From Paguma larvata (Eukaryota; Chordata; Mammalia; Carnivora; Viverridae), in contig CM057823.1 of assembly GCA_030068075.1 (NCBI GenBank), positions 19,006,485-19,070,484 on the forward strand: DNA of 64,000 nt, read 5' to 3'. The position numbers were made by a program, and so were the translations under genes. Below are positions 23,721 to 35,507 of the stretch, one piece after another (position 1 is the stretch's first letter; every line of letters starts with the position of its first letter). The notes below the pieces were generated by a model, which had not been told where the DNA came from, did no database searches, and worked only from the letters and a program-made list of their open reading frames with translations.

Positions 23721-25529
23721 TGCATGTCGTATGATATGTTATCACTCACAGCCAAAAGTACCCTAATTTGTATACACCAGTTGACTTGTCTTCAATTCTT
23801 GAGGCCATTGCCATAAGTATGTACATGCTACTGTATCCTAACATTTACATTAGCGTAATTTCTCCTGATAGGTACCTGATTCTTTTGTCTTTTATATGTA
23901 AATTACACTGACTTAAATGAAAATATTATAATTACAACATAACATATATGCCAGAAAAGTTTTGCTGCCTAAATTGTAATGATAACCGCCATCACTAATT
24001 AGGATGGATTAAACTGTCCCTGAGAGCAAGAAATCTAGCAAACATCTTGATTAGGCACAAGTATTCCAAAATAAGGTCATATTTTTTGTCAAGCGCTTCC
24101 ACAAATCCCTGTGAGCACACAGTTCTCCTTCTCTGAATTCTGAAGCACACTTACCACCTGCAGATGTTGAGAAAACTGACAAATAGCTTCTGGCAAAGAG
24201 GCAACTATTCTTTAGCAACATGACACTGGGAGACATATACTGTGCCAAATAGCATCTTATATGGAAGAAAATACACTAAATTTTCACGTCGCAGGTTAAG
24301 TTTATATACTTCATGATATCACATTTGGGGAAAAGCTTTCCTCTTCCTCTTTCTTTTATAATACCCTTGTAACAACTTCAATCACAAATCCAAGGGGAAA
24401 CTAAACAGTATGCAGTGACAAACTTAAATTAGACCATTTTTCCCCGGCTGGACCTCTTACTGAGTTTGCTAGGACTGTGTGCTTCAATGTGAAGAGACAC
24501 CAATGATCTGAGAAGATGTACAGGATACTATAATGGGTCCATGTTTTAGAGACAAGATACCAGGAAGGAGAAGCAGGGTCATTCAAACATGAAAGAAATA
24601 CTGTTAGGATGTATATCAACAACAACAACAACAACAAAAACTACTCTACGTTAGAGTAGTAAGATATAAACACAGTTGAGATTCCAAGCAGATGAAAGTA
24701 TTTCCTAAAATCCATAAAGTTTAAAGAAATATTAGTTCCTGAAGGAGAAAACCACTTCGGAATGAACAGACTCATTCTACTGGAAGGCAGTGACCAGACA
24801 GGGGATAACAGAGATTCAAAACAGAGCGTGACTGAAGCAAATATTTTACTGCACTAAATCTACTCTCTATCACTTCAGTATCCAACTTCAGAGATTCGAA
24901 ATACAATTCTCCAACAGAGACTTAATAGAAGCTGAAACACTAAGATTGAGCCCTTAGGCTTACACATTTATGTTGCTGTCACCATAAGCTCCTCACATAG
25001 ATACAATAACATTAAACATTCATTAAAATCTTTCTATCAACTGCCCACTTCTTCAAAGGGGATTTCATTTTTAGCTTGACCAGATGGCAAGCCTATCACA
25101 GAGTGTTCTTTATGACCAGAGCATAAACACTGATTAAATCATTCTGAAACCAATTAAAAACTCAACATTTACTTCAGGAAAACATATCTACAATAAGAGA
25201 ACATGAGCAAACATAGTCGATTTATCGACTCTAGCCCTATCTCCTGGGAAAAATCTGACTGAGGACAACGAATTGTAGAAGAAATAATCTACCTCACGTT
25301 AACTGTAGCATTGCTACCTGGGTGCTCAATTAAAAGAGCAAGTGGCCAGAGATGTTAGAATTCCTTCATCAAATATGTTTTGGTGTTCCCCAGTGATGAG
25401 GCCATCAAATACACAGACGCGTACACCAAAAATTAATGTTAAAATCTCGATTCCCATTATACAGAAAAGAATAAATAAATAGAGCAGATGTTGCCAGAGC
25501 ACAAACCTGGCCTCATTCTACTCATTCTA
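23721..25529. other. Unassigned unique DNA
   Basis: About 1.8 kb without a recognised repeat except a (CAA)n tract at 24618-24637. Short ORFs have no gene features. Confidence 0.45.
24618..24637. repeat. CAA microsatellite
   Basis: (CAA)6 tract followed by an A-run. Confidence 0.85.
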
Positions 25530-25564
25530 CTTTCCTGTTACCTTATAGCTACTTGTAGCCAAAA

Positions 25565-25662
25565 TATTGAAAACTTCCAAGTATCAGGCACTATAATACA
25601 TGACTACCATACAGTATTTCATTTAGTCTTTATAACAAACTACCTAAATGGTACTACTTTTT
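25565..25662 (+). repeat. MIR fragment
   Basis: 'ccaagtatcaggcactataa' and 'tttcatttagtctttataac' with 'aactacctaaatggtactac' follow the MIR core order. It is cut on the right by a T-run and a SINE. Confidence 0.5.
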
Positions 25663-25688
25663 TTTTTTTTTACAAAAAACTTTCTGAA

Positions 25689-25880
25689 GGGGTGCCTGGG
25701 TCCCTCAGTCTGTTAAGTGTCTGACTCTTGATTTCAGCTCAGGTCATGATCTCACTGCTCATGAGTTTGAGCCTCACGTTGGGCTCCATGCCAACAGTGC
25801 TACTTAACGATTCTCTCTCTCTACCTCTTTCTCTGTCCCTCCCTCACTCATGCTCTCTGTCTCAAAATAAATAAAAGCTT
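25689..25880 (+). mobile_element. CAN-SINE, first of three-SINE cluster
   Basis: Head 'ggggtgcctgggtccctcag', body diverged at 'gggctccatgccaacagtgc', tail AAATAAATAAAAGC. Its tail region was the landing site of the next, oppositely oriented SINE. Confidence 0.93.
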
Positions 25881-25892
25881 AAAAAACTTAAA

Positions 25893-26062
25893 TTTTTTAA
25901 ACATTCATTCATTTTTGAGAGATTGTGAATGGGGGAGGGGCAGAGAGAGAGGAAGACAGAATCCAAGGCAGGCTCCAGGCTCTGAGCTGTCAACAAGAGA
26001 CTGACATGGGGCTCGACTCACGGCCTGAGCTGAAGTCGGATGCTTAACCGACTGAGCCACCA
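25893..26062 (-). mobile_element. CAN-SINE, second of cluster, minus
   Basis: Shorter body (about 170 bp). Flanks 'aaagcttaaaaaacttaaa' (25874-25892) and 'aaagcttttaaaaacttaaa' (26071-26090) are the target duplication, taken from the tail of the previous SINE. Confidence 0.93.
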
Positions 26063-26090
26063 AAACATAAAAAGCTTTTAAAAACTTAAA

Positions 26091-26302
26091 AGGGTGCCTG
26101 GGTGGCTCAGCCAGTTAAGTGTCCAACTGGGCTTAGGCCACGATCTCACAGTCATGAGTCTGAATCCCACATCAGGCTCTGTGTTGACAGCTCAGAGCCT
26201 GGAGCCTGCCTCGGAGTCTGTGTGTGTGTGTGTGTATCTCTCTGTCCCTCCCCCACTCAGGCTCTGTCTCTTTCTCTCAAAAATAAACAAACATTAAAAA
26301 AA
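26091..26302 (+). mobile_element. CAN-SINE, third of cluster
   Basis: Head 'gggtgcctgggtggctcagc'. It has a (GT)8 stretch at 26218-26235 where other copies have CT-rich sequence. The A-tail directly abuts the 3' UTR end of the CTSC pseudogene. Confidence 0.95.
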
Positions 26303-27815
26303 TGCTTTCACTTTTTAAACATTTAATAAACATTGCCATATTTTCTTCTGATTTTTACAGTTTAAAAATAAGTCTGTGTTCTCGAAAAGACTTTAAAAAA
26401 TAGCATGTTCGAATTACAAATAACTAACAAAATCCTGCATTTTGTTACTGCACAGCTGTAAAGCTGGCCAGTGGTCGGTGGGAAGGTACATTCAAATCAA
26501 AGGCAGTTTTAATGTTAAAGGCAAAAATCTTCAAAGGAATCTATTTGTAATATTCTGAAACTGCTGCTATGAAAATCCCCAGTCTGCCCTTTCATGACTA
26601 ATGGAGGTCAGGATGAGATGCTGGGACGTATACCCTACAATTTCAGAACTGGAGTGGTTGCTATGCTTTCAATTGCACACTTACCGGTTCCTCCGCAGAT
26701 CTGGAAGTAACCATCTTCACTCCAGCTAGTGCCCCAGCTGTTTTTAACGACCTGGCAATCTTATCCCAAAGGCTGTCAGTGCCATAGTCCACTGGCAAAA
26801 CAGCATGATTAGTCAGCTCAAAGGGGTTGAAAGGGTTTCTCAGACCAGTGTAGTAGCAGATGGATCCCCTTGTGTTAGCGGAGGAAGTCATCATAGATTT
26901 CAAAAGCAACTGCCATGGGGCCATGACAAGCCAGCTCGTAGTAGCCCCCATAGAACCCTGCCACAGAGTGGTACTCGGAGATATAGTAATGGAAGCAAGT
27001 CCTCCTTCGGTTTACATGGAGAATCAGTGCCTGTGTAGGGGAAGCATTGTTCTTCTACCAGCCCAAAATCTTGGGCATATTTTCCTGTGATGAGGTCTGG
27101 CCCACCTTCACGGCCTTGAGCATACTGCCTGTAAGAGACAACCTCTTCAGAACCCAAGACTGGGGTCTGAGTATCATTGGTTACTATATGGATTCTTGTT
27201 TCTAGCATACTCACAGAAGCAAATGAGTAGCAGCTTCCACAAGATGCTTGGTTTTGAACAGGAGGAACAAAATTGGTACCACGAACATTTCTCCAGTCCC
27301 AAGATGCTGGCAAGTGTAAAATCATTTCATGTATTTCAATGGTCAGTGGTGAAATTCTCTGACTGTGGCTACCAACTCCCCTAATCCCCTCATATTCCAG
27401 GTATGTGGTTGCAGTCCAAGACTTCTGAAGACTGGTGGCTGAGTTGGTTAAGCATCCAACTTCAGCTCAGGTCATGATATCATGGTTTGTGGGTTCAAGC
27501 CCTGAATCAGGCTCTGTGCTCACAGCTCAGAGCATGAAGCTCAGATCCTGTGTCTCCCTCTCTCTCTCTCTGTCTCAAAAAAATAAACATTAAAAAAATT
27601 TTTTTAAATACTTCTGAAACCATGGATCACTTTCACAAAGCCATGGTTATATTTGTAGGGCCTATTAGAATTAGAATAGTTTCCCTGGAGACTCTCATGG
27701 TGTGCTGTGTTCACGTTCACCTTCTCAGAGGTAGTTCCACTTTAGTTCCAGGGAAATGAGCCTACTTCTGGGTCAGGACATCATGTACTCATCCAGGCAT
27801 GGTCTCGTGGCAATA
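26303..27815 (-). pseudogene. CTSC: Processed pseudogene of cathepsin C (CTSC, dipeptidyl peptidase I)
   Basis: Read on the minus strand, it encodes a broken copy of cathepsin C, a lysosomal papain-family cysteine protease that removes dipeptides and activates granule serine proteases. Recognisable pieces in order are a CNETM/GWVHDVL-like region (about 27805-27760), ASEKVNVNTAH-like and NYSN..YKYNH..FV (27735-27625), [11 protein letters not shown] (27420 onward), [10 protein letters not shown], and [13 protein letters not shown] with the catalytic Cys codon at 27230-27232. Then follow [27 protein letters not shown] with the catalytic His (26805-26807), KNSWG with the Asn (26740-26742), and a stop at 26635-26637. 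The remainder to 26303 matches the 3' UTR. The text runs across several known exon junctions without introns, so it is a retrocopy. Damage includes a TGA at 27789-27791, a +1 shift in the KEDC region, a small deletion after FYGG, a TAA at 26875-26877, a net -1 shift between His and Asn, and the SINE at 27430-27609. The 5' third is missing or too diverged. Not functional as a protease. Confidence 0.93.
27430..27609 (+). mobile_element. CAN-SINE inserted in the CTSC pseudogene
   Basis: Target duplication 'acttctgaa' at 27421-27429 and 27610-27618 is exact. Removing the SINE and one duplication joins the two halves of the pseudogene between the ...FVKV and SWTATTY regions, which proves that the retrocopy is older than this SINE. 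Confidence 0.96.
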
Positions 27816-28757
27816 ACTGCTTGTGGAGAATAAGCTTAGGAATTCCCTGAGATTGCACCCATGGGTTAACAAGGCATATAGGAATAGGAAGCCTCAGGAT
27901 GAAAGCATCCAAAGTTAGGTAAACAAGATTAGGTATTCAGGGTGGAAACGCACCCCCCCCCAACTTAGGACAATAGCAGAAAGCTGCTTTCACAGGAAGG
28001 ACCAAAATGGATAAACGGGTAAATAGGGTTATAGACTGCTGGAGTTCAGCTCCGGCTGTCCAGGGATCCACAAAGAATGGATGGTTAGGCAAAAGGAATG
28101 AGAGAGCCATGAGATGTAGTCTGATCACCAAGCAGGCATCTCTGGCAATTCTGGCATCTCTGCTCTGCAGGTTTCAGTGTCTTTATTTAAATGTAGTAAA
28201 TGACTTTATAGCAACGAGTGACATTCCATCAGTAAGCATAGTTTGAACACTAATGTGTTTCTATCAACAAATGTGTGATTTCCTCAATCTTGCAAGTTGT
28301 TTTCAAGTTAATTAGCATATAAATTTAAGGCAGGGGGAGAGAACAGGGCCTAGGCCTATGTTAATTATCTATAAACAGGCCAGGAGTCATTCTTCCTATT
28401 CTTCCAACTACAATGGGGGAGGTGCAACTCATCCAGCAAGGACAGAATTCCCAACGCTTGTCCTTTGATTTGGAATGAGTGAATTTACATAATAGGGGCC
28501 CAACATTTACACAAGTCACACCAACATCCGCCAGTTCATAACTGCTATCAATCTATGCAACCCATCCCCAAGATGCAACTTTAAGATTACTTCTGGCCAG
28601 GCTACTCTCATTCAGATGTAATCTGTCAAAGCATTGTGCTCCAGGTCCTTTCTTTTTATTTAAATGCCATAAAACAAAAGAGCATTACATTACTTGGGAC
28701 CAAGGAGAGCAGCTCAAGAAATCCAAGCCTGAAAAATTATTTAGAAGGAGGTAAAAC
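27816..28757. other. Unassigned DNA upstream of the LTR
   Basis: No gene. A C9 run occurs at 27952-27960. The stretch 28326-28640 is AT-moderate and repeat-free by eye. Confidence 0.4.
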
Positions 28758-29247
28758 TGGGAGCCATTTTGATTGGCAGGAGCTTTGCTACGACTGCATT
28801 TCCACACAGAGAGGTGTCTCAACCTGTGAGCCCAAGATGGCTCCCAATAATAGACTTAGCAAAAGAAAGGTGACTTGTTGAACGTGAGGTAGCATGCTCT
28901 GTCTTTCTTGTCCTCTCGATGAGTTTAGGTAAATAGACGTGGCGCCTCATGCCTGCCTTAAACAACCATCTGCCAGGCTCCAGGACTTTGTTTTGTATTG
29001 ACCCAAACCCCTAACACTGCATATCTTCAAAACCTTTCCCTCACACCCATGATTTAATGTTTGTGGTTTCATGGTCTCTTTGAGCACATCCATCATGCTT
29101 GTAAGCCTTCTGATCCTAATAAAAACAGAGCATGGAACCTTACACAGGACTCTTGTCTCCTACCGGACATTAGCCTCTGTCATGTTTCAATCCTGTGTCC
29201 GCTCTCTTGCTGGACAAGAGAGAACTCCAGACCCAGAGTCTATGACA
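28758..29247 (+). mobile_element. Solo LTR, class II (betaretrovirus-like) endogenous retrovirus
   Basis: It starts TGGGAGCCATTTTG and ends CTATGACA, the TG...CA boundaries of an LTR. A polyadenylation signal AATAAA is at 29118-29123. Downstream, 'ggactcttgtctcctaccgg' and 'acattagcctctgtcatgtt', then 'gagagaactccagacccaga', are typical of the R-U5 part of carnivore ERV2/ERVK-like LTRs. The first 13 bases have an inverted partner, 'caagatggctccc', at about 28832-28844. No primer binding site or gag/pol/env remnant follows, so it is a solo LTR. I could not find a clean 6-bp target duplication, so the exact left edge is uncertain. Confidence 0.6.
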
Positions 29248-31681
29248 ACTGGTTACCTTGCTGCCCTCTTCTTTATGCTTAAAAAAGACAAACAGTTTGT
29301 AGTCATTCAACACAATCTCAAAGCCTCGATGAAATCATGGTGAAATGGCTGCAATTTCTCAAATTATCACATGTTGTACCCAACTTCTCAAGGTGCACCA
29401 CTACTTTTTTGTTTTTCTGGTAGTCCTGTAACCATGTAATTGACATCATGTTGGGAACTAATGGGGCCTGTCTGGAAGATCAGGTACCAAGCAGCCCAGG
29501 GCAAGTGTAACAGGGAGGTGTGTCGCAGCGTGTGGTGCTGACAACATAGAGCAGTCACAGGAGGGTGGTGAGCAGCTGGTGGGGCCAAGGACCCAGGGGA
29601 GGAGAAGGAGAGGGCAGTGGCCAAAGAGTAGCAGGCGGAGAGCCTAAACGGTACTATTAGACCATGTGAAGATCAAGAAACTGTGTCTTCATGAGCTTAA
29701 GCAATTTGACCAAATGGCATGGTTTAGTATGTGGAAGAGTCAGGCTTTGTTCTCCCAGGTTTTGATTTCAGAAAACTTGTTTGAAAGTATAACACTCTAT
29801 TTCTTCTCAGAATAAGTTTTTCTAAGCCCTTTTAGAGAAAGAAAATTAGAACAGGAAGCTCTTTAAATCTAAGTATTGCTAAAACAAATTATTTTCATGC
29901 AATGCATAAAAACAACTGAAATATTAGTTACAAATCATTCCCATTTCTTCATTAAAGTATAATGAGAAGTTCTTTCTATTTCAAATTACTATATACACTT
30001 AAAAGAAATAAAATGACTTTATAAATATTCTACAATTCAAATTAGTTAAAAGGGTGGATTTTAAATATTTATATTTTAGGGTTTTCACACATTCCACAAA
30101 ATAGTTATTTGAAATAGTACAAATATTGTATTAAAATGTAAATTAGAAGCTAACATATCTGAAGTCCATCACTGGAAGAAGGGGTATTAGTGAGACATGA
30201 CATGACCTAACTCGACATAATTCTAAGTGTCTGACAAAGCTTTTAGGGGCATGGCCCTTACGGGGATGCAAGACTTTCAGTGTTCAAACAGGAAAGCCTG
30301 GGCAAACTGGGATAAACTGGTCCCCCTAATTTTGGAAGATGATCACGTAGCAAGGTAAGTCATAATCCAGGAAAGACACAAATATCTGGAAAAAATGTCC
30401 TTATGATGTGACTTAATTTTGGAAAAACACATGGCAAATTGTATACATTCTTGTGAAATTAGGCAATTACATTTTTTTCTATTTAATCAAGACCCAAATT
30501 TTTCCAAGAGATGGTGAATAACTAAAAAAAAAAAATCCATCAGGTTCAGGACTTTTTGCTAGGGTAATCTCAAAAAAATGTTTAAATAGTCAAATATGAC
30601 AAAATTCCTCTATTCAGCTTTGCTTGATCTGAGAGATTAAGCATCACCTAGGGTTATCATCTTTATGCATCTGTTACTGGCACATCCAATATTTACTACT
30701 TTAGCATGTATTTCATGCATATTCTGATTAAGGGGATGATAGCTACAAATTCATGAAATTTATGGTATTTTGCTAGAATTATCTCACTATGGTGCATCTG
30801 AAGAAATGTCCTACCGTGCATAGTCCAAAAAGCTATGTTTATTTTTTATAACTGATATTTACTGGATGGTAGCAAAGCCATTTCAATTAAGTGAAGGTTG
30901 AATTTAACAGTTTTAACTCTCTCATGGCTATGACAGATGAAACTAGGTTTGGGATTCAGCCTTCTCATGAATTTGTCTTAGTGACAACAAACTAAACTTG
31001 ACAAATGAATTAATTAATTAAAATACTACTGGATCATTATCAAGTTCATCACAACTAAAAGAAAAATAATTAAAAATGCAAAAGGAAATTGCGTTTTTAA
31101 AGTATTTCAAGGATCTTAGCAAAACAATTAAATGAGAGCCACCAGTCCCAAAATAGTATATACGTGATACCTTTCTAGAAAGTTAAAACTCACTTTAAAA
31201 ACCCTGTGCTTTTTGAGAGAAGCATATAAATGTAATAAAACCATGTAAAAAGGAAATAAGGAGATGGTTGCCACAGAAATCAATTGGGAAGAAGGAGGAG
31301 TACCACGTGGTTGGGGAGGACCATATGTTCAGTTTGGGTTTACTGTTCATAGTGCCTATTACGTTGTTTTACAAAAAAATAAATTATGGATGAATGAAAG
31401 CAAGCTGTGCCTAGAAAATGAAGACAGTGTTATGTCATAAGGAGAACAATTTTCCCAATTCTGACCACTTGAATTTTCTTAACATGTAATCTTATCACCC
31501 TGTGTAAATCTTCTCTACTGGAGTCAGGGAGATCAGGAAGAAGATCCAGATTCATTTTCCGGTCTCCGGTGTTTCCTTCTTCATTTCACCCTGCATACCT
31601 CTGATAGGTTCTCTCAGAACTTCAAAAGCTGCATATTGTCCAAAGAATAAAGACTAGGTAAAGAGCACCTATGATATACAG
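29248..31681. other. Unassigned, repeat-poor DNA
   Basis: About 2.4 kb with no CAN-SINE. A probable MIR scrap is at 29650-29740. Long stretches are AT-rich with many T/A runs. No coding exon recognised. Confidence 0.45.
29650..29740 (+). repeat. Possible MIR fragment
   Basis: 'gatcaagaaactgtgtcttc', 'gcaatttgaccaaatggcat' and 'tggaagagtcaggctttgtt' loosely follow the MIR core. Low certainty. Confidence 0.35.
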
Positions 31682-31696
31682 GGGATTTGCTTCTTC

Positions 31697-31716
31697 TTTT
31701 TTTTAATGTTTATTTA

Positions 31717-31757
<41 letters not shown>

Positions 31758-31920
31758 ATGAGCAGGGGAAGGGCAGAGAGAGATGGAGACACAGAATCAA
31801 AGCAGGCTCCAGGCTCTGAGCTCTTAGCACAGAGCCAGATGCGGGGCTCAAACTCACAGACTGCAAGATCATGACCTAAGCTGAAGTCGGACACCTAACT
31901 GATTGAGCCACCCAGGTGCC
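31697..31920 (-). mobile_element. CAN-SINE, minus
   Basis: (GA)n tract at 31725-31754; head end 'gagccacccaggtgccc'. Flanks 'gatttgctt' (left, 31684) and 'gatctgctt' (right, 31923) form the target duplication. Confidence 0.95.
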
Positions 31921-31924
31921 CATG

Positions 31925-32155
31925 ATCTGCTTGTTTATCCTCTCATTGCTTCCTTCACTGATGACCATTTCTGTTGATGTTCGTCCTCAGTCTTCTGTGT
32001 TTCCTTGCCGTTCAGCATCTTCTCTTCTCTACGAGTCCCACTCACCTTGCAGGGCCCAGCTCAAGGCCACCATATCCCCTGGGTCTGAGATCTGTTTCCC
32101 CTCTGTGCCCCAGAGCACAGCACGGGTATCTTTATAATTGAATTTATCTATAGCA
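31925..32155 (+). repeat. Possible old L2-like fragment
   Basis: 'cttgcagggcccagctcaag' and 'gccaccatatcccctgggtc' resemble the cargo-free 3' part of L2-type repeats. Tentative. It may start before the SINE, from about 31510. Confidence 0.3.
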
Positions 32156-32744
32156 GGTCATTTTGTATTGGTAATTTAACAAACTTTTATTGACTACTTA
32201 TATCGGTGAGGCAACATACAAATTAAGGAGGAAAACTTTGACCAAGACATATGTAATGCCCTCTTGGAGTTTTCAGTCGAGAATTGTTTACATTCCTAAA
32301 TCACATGTTTACTTGATAATTTAAAAAAGTCAGTATCAATAGATTTAACCTTTGTATATATCTTAGTACTTCCTACACAGAAGGTAATCAACTAATATTA
32401 CTTTAATATCTACCCAGGGATTTTTTTTTTAACTTCAGAGACCACCAATCTAAACATTTGTGAAGAAAAAATTCACACTACCCAAAAGCTAACATCCTAC
32501 TTGCAAAATCTGGAAATGATTTCTCCTAGCAATAAGACTTAAGATGCTGCAACAAGAATCACCATCCTGAGTCATGTCCTCTGCTTTAGAGAAAAGATTC
32601 TGAGATTGTGTGTCTTCATTGGAACTTGTTTTCTCATGTGGCCAGGGACAGTCCCTCATTTGTAACTCTCTTTTAGCATGTATTACCAGTAATGCAAAAT
32701 AGGGCTTCTGCACCTGTGAATATTGGTCTTTATCCCTGATTTTT
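32156..32744. other. Unassigned DNA
   Basis: No recognised feature. Minus ORF 32489-32767 has no family signature and runs into the SINE flank. Confidence 0.4.
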
Positions 32745-32760
32745 AAAAAATGATGGTTTG

Positions 32761-32936
32761 GGGGCATCTGGATGACCCAGTCAGTTGAGCATCCAACTTC
32801 GGCTCAGGTCACGATATCATGGTTTGTGGGTTTGAGCGCCACGTCGGGCTTTGCACTGACAGCATGGAGACTGCTTAAGATTTTCTGTCTCCCTCCCTCT
32901 CTCAAAAATAAATAAAGAGCAATTTTTTTAAAGAAT
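32761..32936 (+). mobile_element. CAN-SINE, plus, internally short
   Basis: Flanks 'aaaatgatggtttg' (32747-32760) and 'aaaagtgatagtttg' (32938-32952). The 'gctcagagcctggagcctg' part is deleted, giving 'gacagcatggagactgctta'. Confidence 0.93.
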
Positions 32937-32954
32937 AAAAAGTGATAGTTTGTA

Positions 32955-33490
32955 CCAGCTAAACAAACTTCTGTCCTCAAACTCCATTGCAACTATTGGT
33001 GACCATGTGACACAGTGACACGGTTCTTAGCAATGAAACAGAAACAGAAGTGTCCTGAGTGGAGCCTCACAAATATACTATTTTTCTAATATAAAAATAT
33101 AATTGGACACCTACCTTTTTTCCTTGTCCTTTTCCTCTTCAAGATACCCATTATAAATACATATACATGTTGTGTGTGTGTATGCATATGTAAACTCATT
33201 AAATATATATTACATACCCATTATATATTTTAATATGTTGAGAATGGGTATATATTATATATGTACATACATACATGTCCATATTTGGTATAGGCACTTT
33301 GCAATCATAAGCATAAATTACCTTGTTCAGGAGAAGCCTTTGTTCTCAGCCACTTCCTTGACCCACTGGGTTGGCTCTGGACTTCCTAGCTCTAGACTCC
33401 TGGTCATGTGAGAATAAAAGATTCCATCTGCGTAAGCCACTGTGGCTCTTTCTCCTACTTCAGAGTAAAGCCATTCTAACTGACATAACA
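32955..33490 (+). repeat. Possible old LTR-type remnant with microsatellite
   Basis: 'ccattgcaactattggtgac', 'catgtgacacagtgacacgg', 'ctctagactcctggtcatgt', 'aataaaagattccatctgcg', 'taagccactgtggctctttc' and 'ctaactgacataaca' are in the order of an old mammalian LTR-like repeat. A TG/TA-rich patch lies at 33160-33290. Family not resolved. Confidence 0.4.
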
Positions 33491-34469
33491 TCCCTGCTTC
33501 CCAGGAACAACTAGGCTGGATTCACTTTCTGTTCAGAGAATGAATTTAAAATGCTGAGGAAGTGTGGAGAATAGAACATTTCTCTGTAACATAAAAGAAC
33601 ATAGCTTCGTGAATGGATTCTTTTAAAGGACACTAACCAGGCAATAAAATTTTAGAAACTGTGTGTTCTGTTCGCAAAGAAATTCAAAGGATAAACCTTT
33701 GAGAGGAGAAGACAACATACTGTCATGAAAGAGAATCTGGCCAGGAGGTAAGTTGAAATGAAAAGGAAATAAATTAAAAGCAAAATGGCAAAATTAATAT
33801 CTTCATGAGATTAGAATCACTCAATATTAGTTTCACCAAAGAACAAAGCCAACACTGCTGAAAAGTGAATAGTAATGTGTAGAACAAATTTGAACAGCTG
33901 CCTCCAAGATATGAGAAATGAACAGCGATTAAAATCATGAGAGAAGAAAAAGTAGATGCAGCTGATGGAAAAATGCTGTGCCACGTAATGTGTGTCCTTG
34001 AAAAAGGAACCATTTTAACTAAAACAATAAATCTGGGTTATAATAGGACGATATATTCCTAAATAAAACCGAGTTTTGAGTCGACAGATGAAAAGTCTCA
34101 GTGATTACAGGCAACATTAATAAGGATGAAATTCTGAAGTGATTCTGTTGAAATCATAATTTCAAGGGTGAAGAAAATAACATAAATTTAGTTCTTGACT
34201 AGACGGGAATGTTTGCCTCTGAAAGAAAACATTCAGACTAACCTCAGACTTCTCCATATCGAATATGATGAAGTAATGGGCTGACATCTATAGTTTCAGG
34301 TGATAAAAATTATAAACCAACATATAAATATATAAAATATTTCTTCTATGTGAAGATTAAATAAACATTATTATCAGATATGTAAGAATTCAAATATATG
34401 TCAATTTTACTTTTGAATAATGAAAAATTTAAACATCAAATTCTCAGTTATTCATCAAAAGATTAAAGG
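33491..34469. other. Unassigned AT-rich DNA
   Basis: No gene or confident repeat. Confidence 0.4.
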
Positions 34470-34937
34470 ATTAATCAAAAGTTCAGAAATCAATAACAAA
34501 GTCACTTTTAAAAAATCTATCCTAAGAAAATAATCAAATATCAAATATATGGACAAAATTTCAGTATACATGTTTATCATAGCACTACTTATAATAGGTA
34601 AAATTTGGAGACATCCAAATGACCAGATATGCAAAACTAGTTAAATGGTTATAGTACCATAAGTGATGGACTGAGATATGAGTTTTTTAAACCATACATT
34701 AAAAAAACAGTGAAAAATTAGGAAATCATTGCAATATATTAATAAATGAAATAACAACTACAAAATAGATATGCTGAATGATTTTGTTTTAATAATGTGT
34801 TCAAATAGATACAAAAGTATTGAAGAAAATGCAACAAAATGCTTACTCTGGTTTAAGATACATAAGTCTTTATTTTCCTCAAAATTTTCTGTATTTTCTC
34901 TAATAAATGAAAAATACATTGCATTTTTAATCACCTC
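34470..34937 (+). mobile_element. Old L1 3' end (L1M-like)
   Basis: 'atagcactacttataatagg', 'acatccaaatgaccagatat', 'ataagtctttattttcctca' and 'atacattgcatttttaatca' follow the end of ORF2 and the 3' UTR of an old L1. It is highly diverged with no open frame. Confidence 0.55.
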
Positions 34938-35507
34938 TCACTTTCTTCCCTTTGATTGAATTGGTAGTAGTTCAACACTAGTGTCTTCTTTCTGGTTTTG
35001 AAAGCCTCCTTCTGTATGTTTTGGTAATGTTTGGAATTGTGATAAGAATTTATAACATCACATCACTTATTAGGTAAAATGACTATGTTCCGATCTGCTT
35101 TATTGCAACTGACAATCTTCATAAATCAAATTTTCCATTTTGCCTATGTCAAGAAAGTACCAGGCAATTTACGTTTTAATAACTTTCTTTCAAAATTGTG
35201 AAACTCCTGAAGCTGAGTTTTCAATATGCAGACCTACTGAGTAATGCTTTTTGTTTTCAGTATAAAACCATAAATATTTCTGAACTGTAAGTTAGCCTCC
35301 AATCTTTCCTTTTATCATATCACTCTGTCTGGCCAGTTTTGTAGAATTTCATTCAGCTGATCAATAGCTTTTGTATACCTAATACAGGTTAGTTTTGCCA
35401 GACTATATAGCAGAATCGTAGACTTTTTTAGTAAGCATTGCACTTTTCTATAGCAAACAGAGTTACGCGTTTAACAGAAAAGAAAACTGTCATTTTATTT
35501 TCTTTAG
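34938..35507. other. Unassigned DNA before the exon-like segment
   Basis: Repeat-free by eye. A polypyrimidine tract with 'tttttgttttcag' lies at 35249-35261, without a clear exon after it. Confidence 0.35.
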
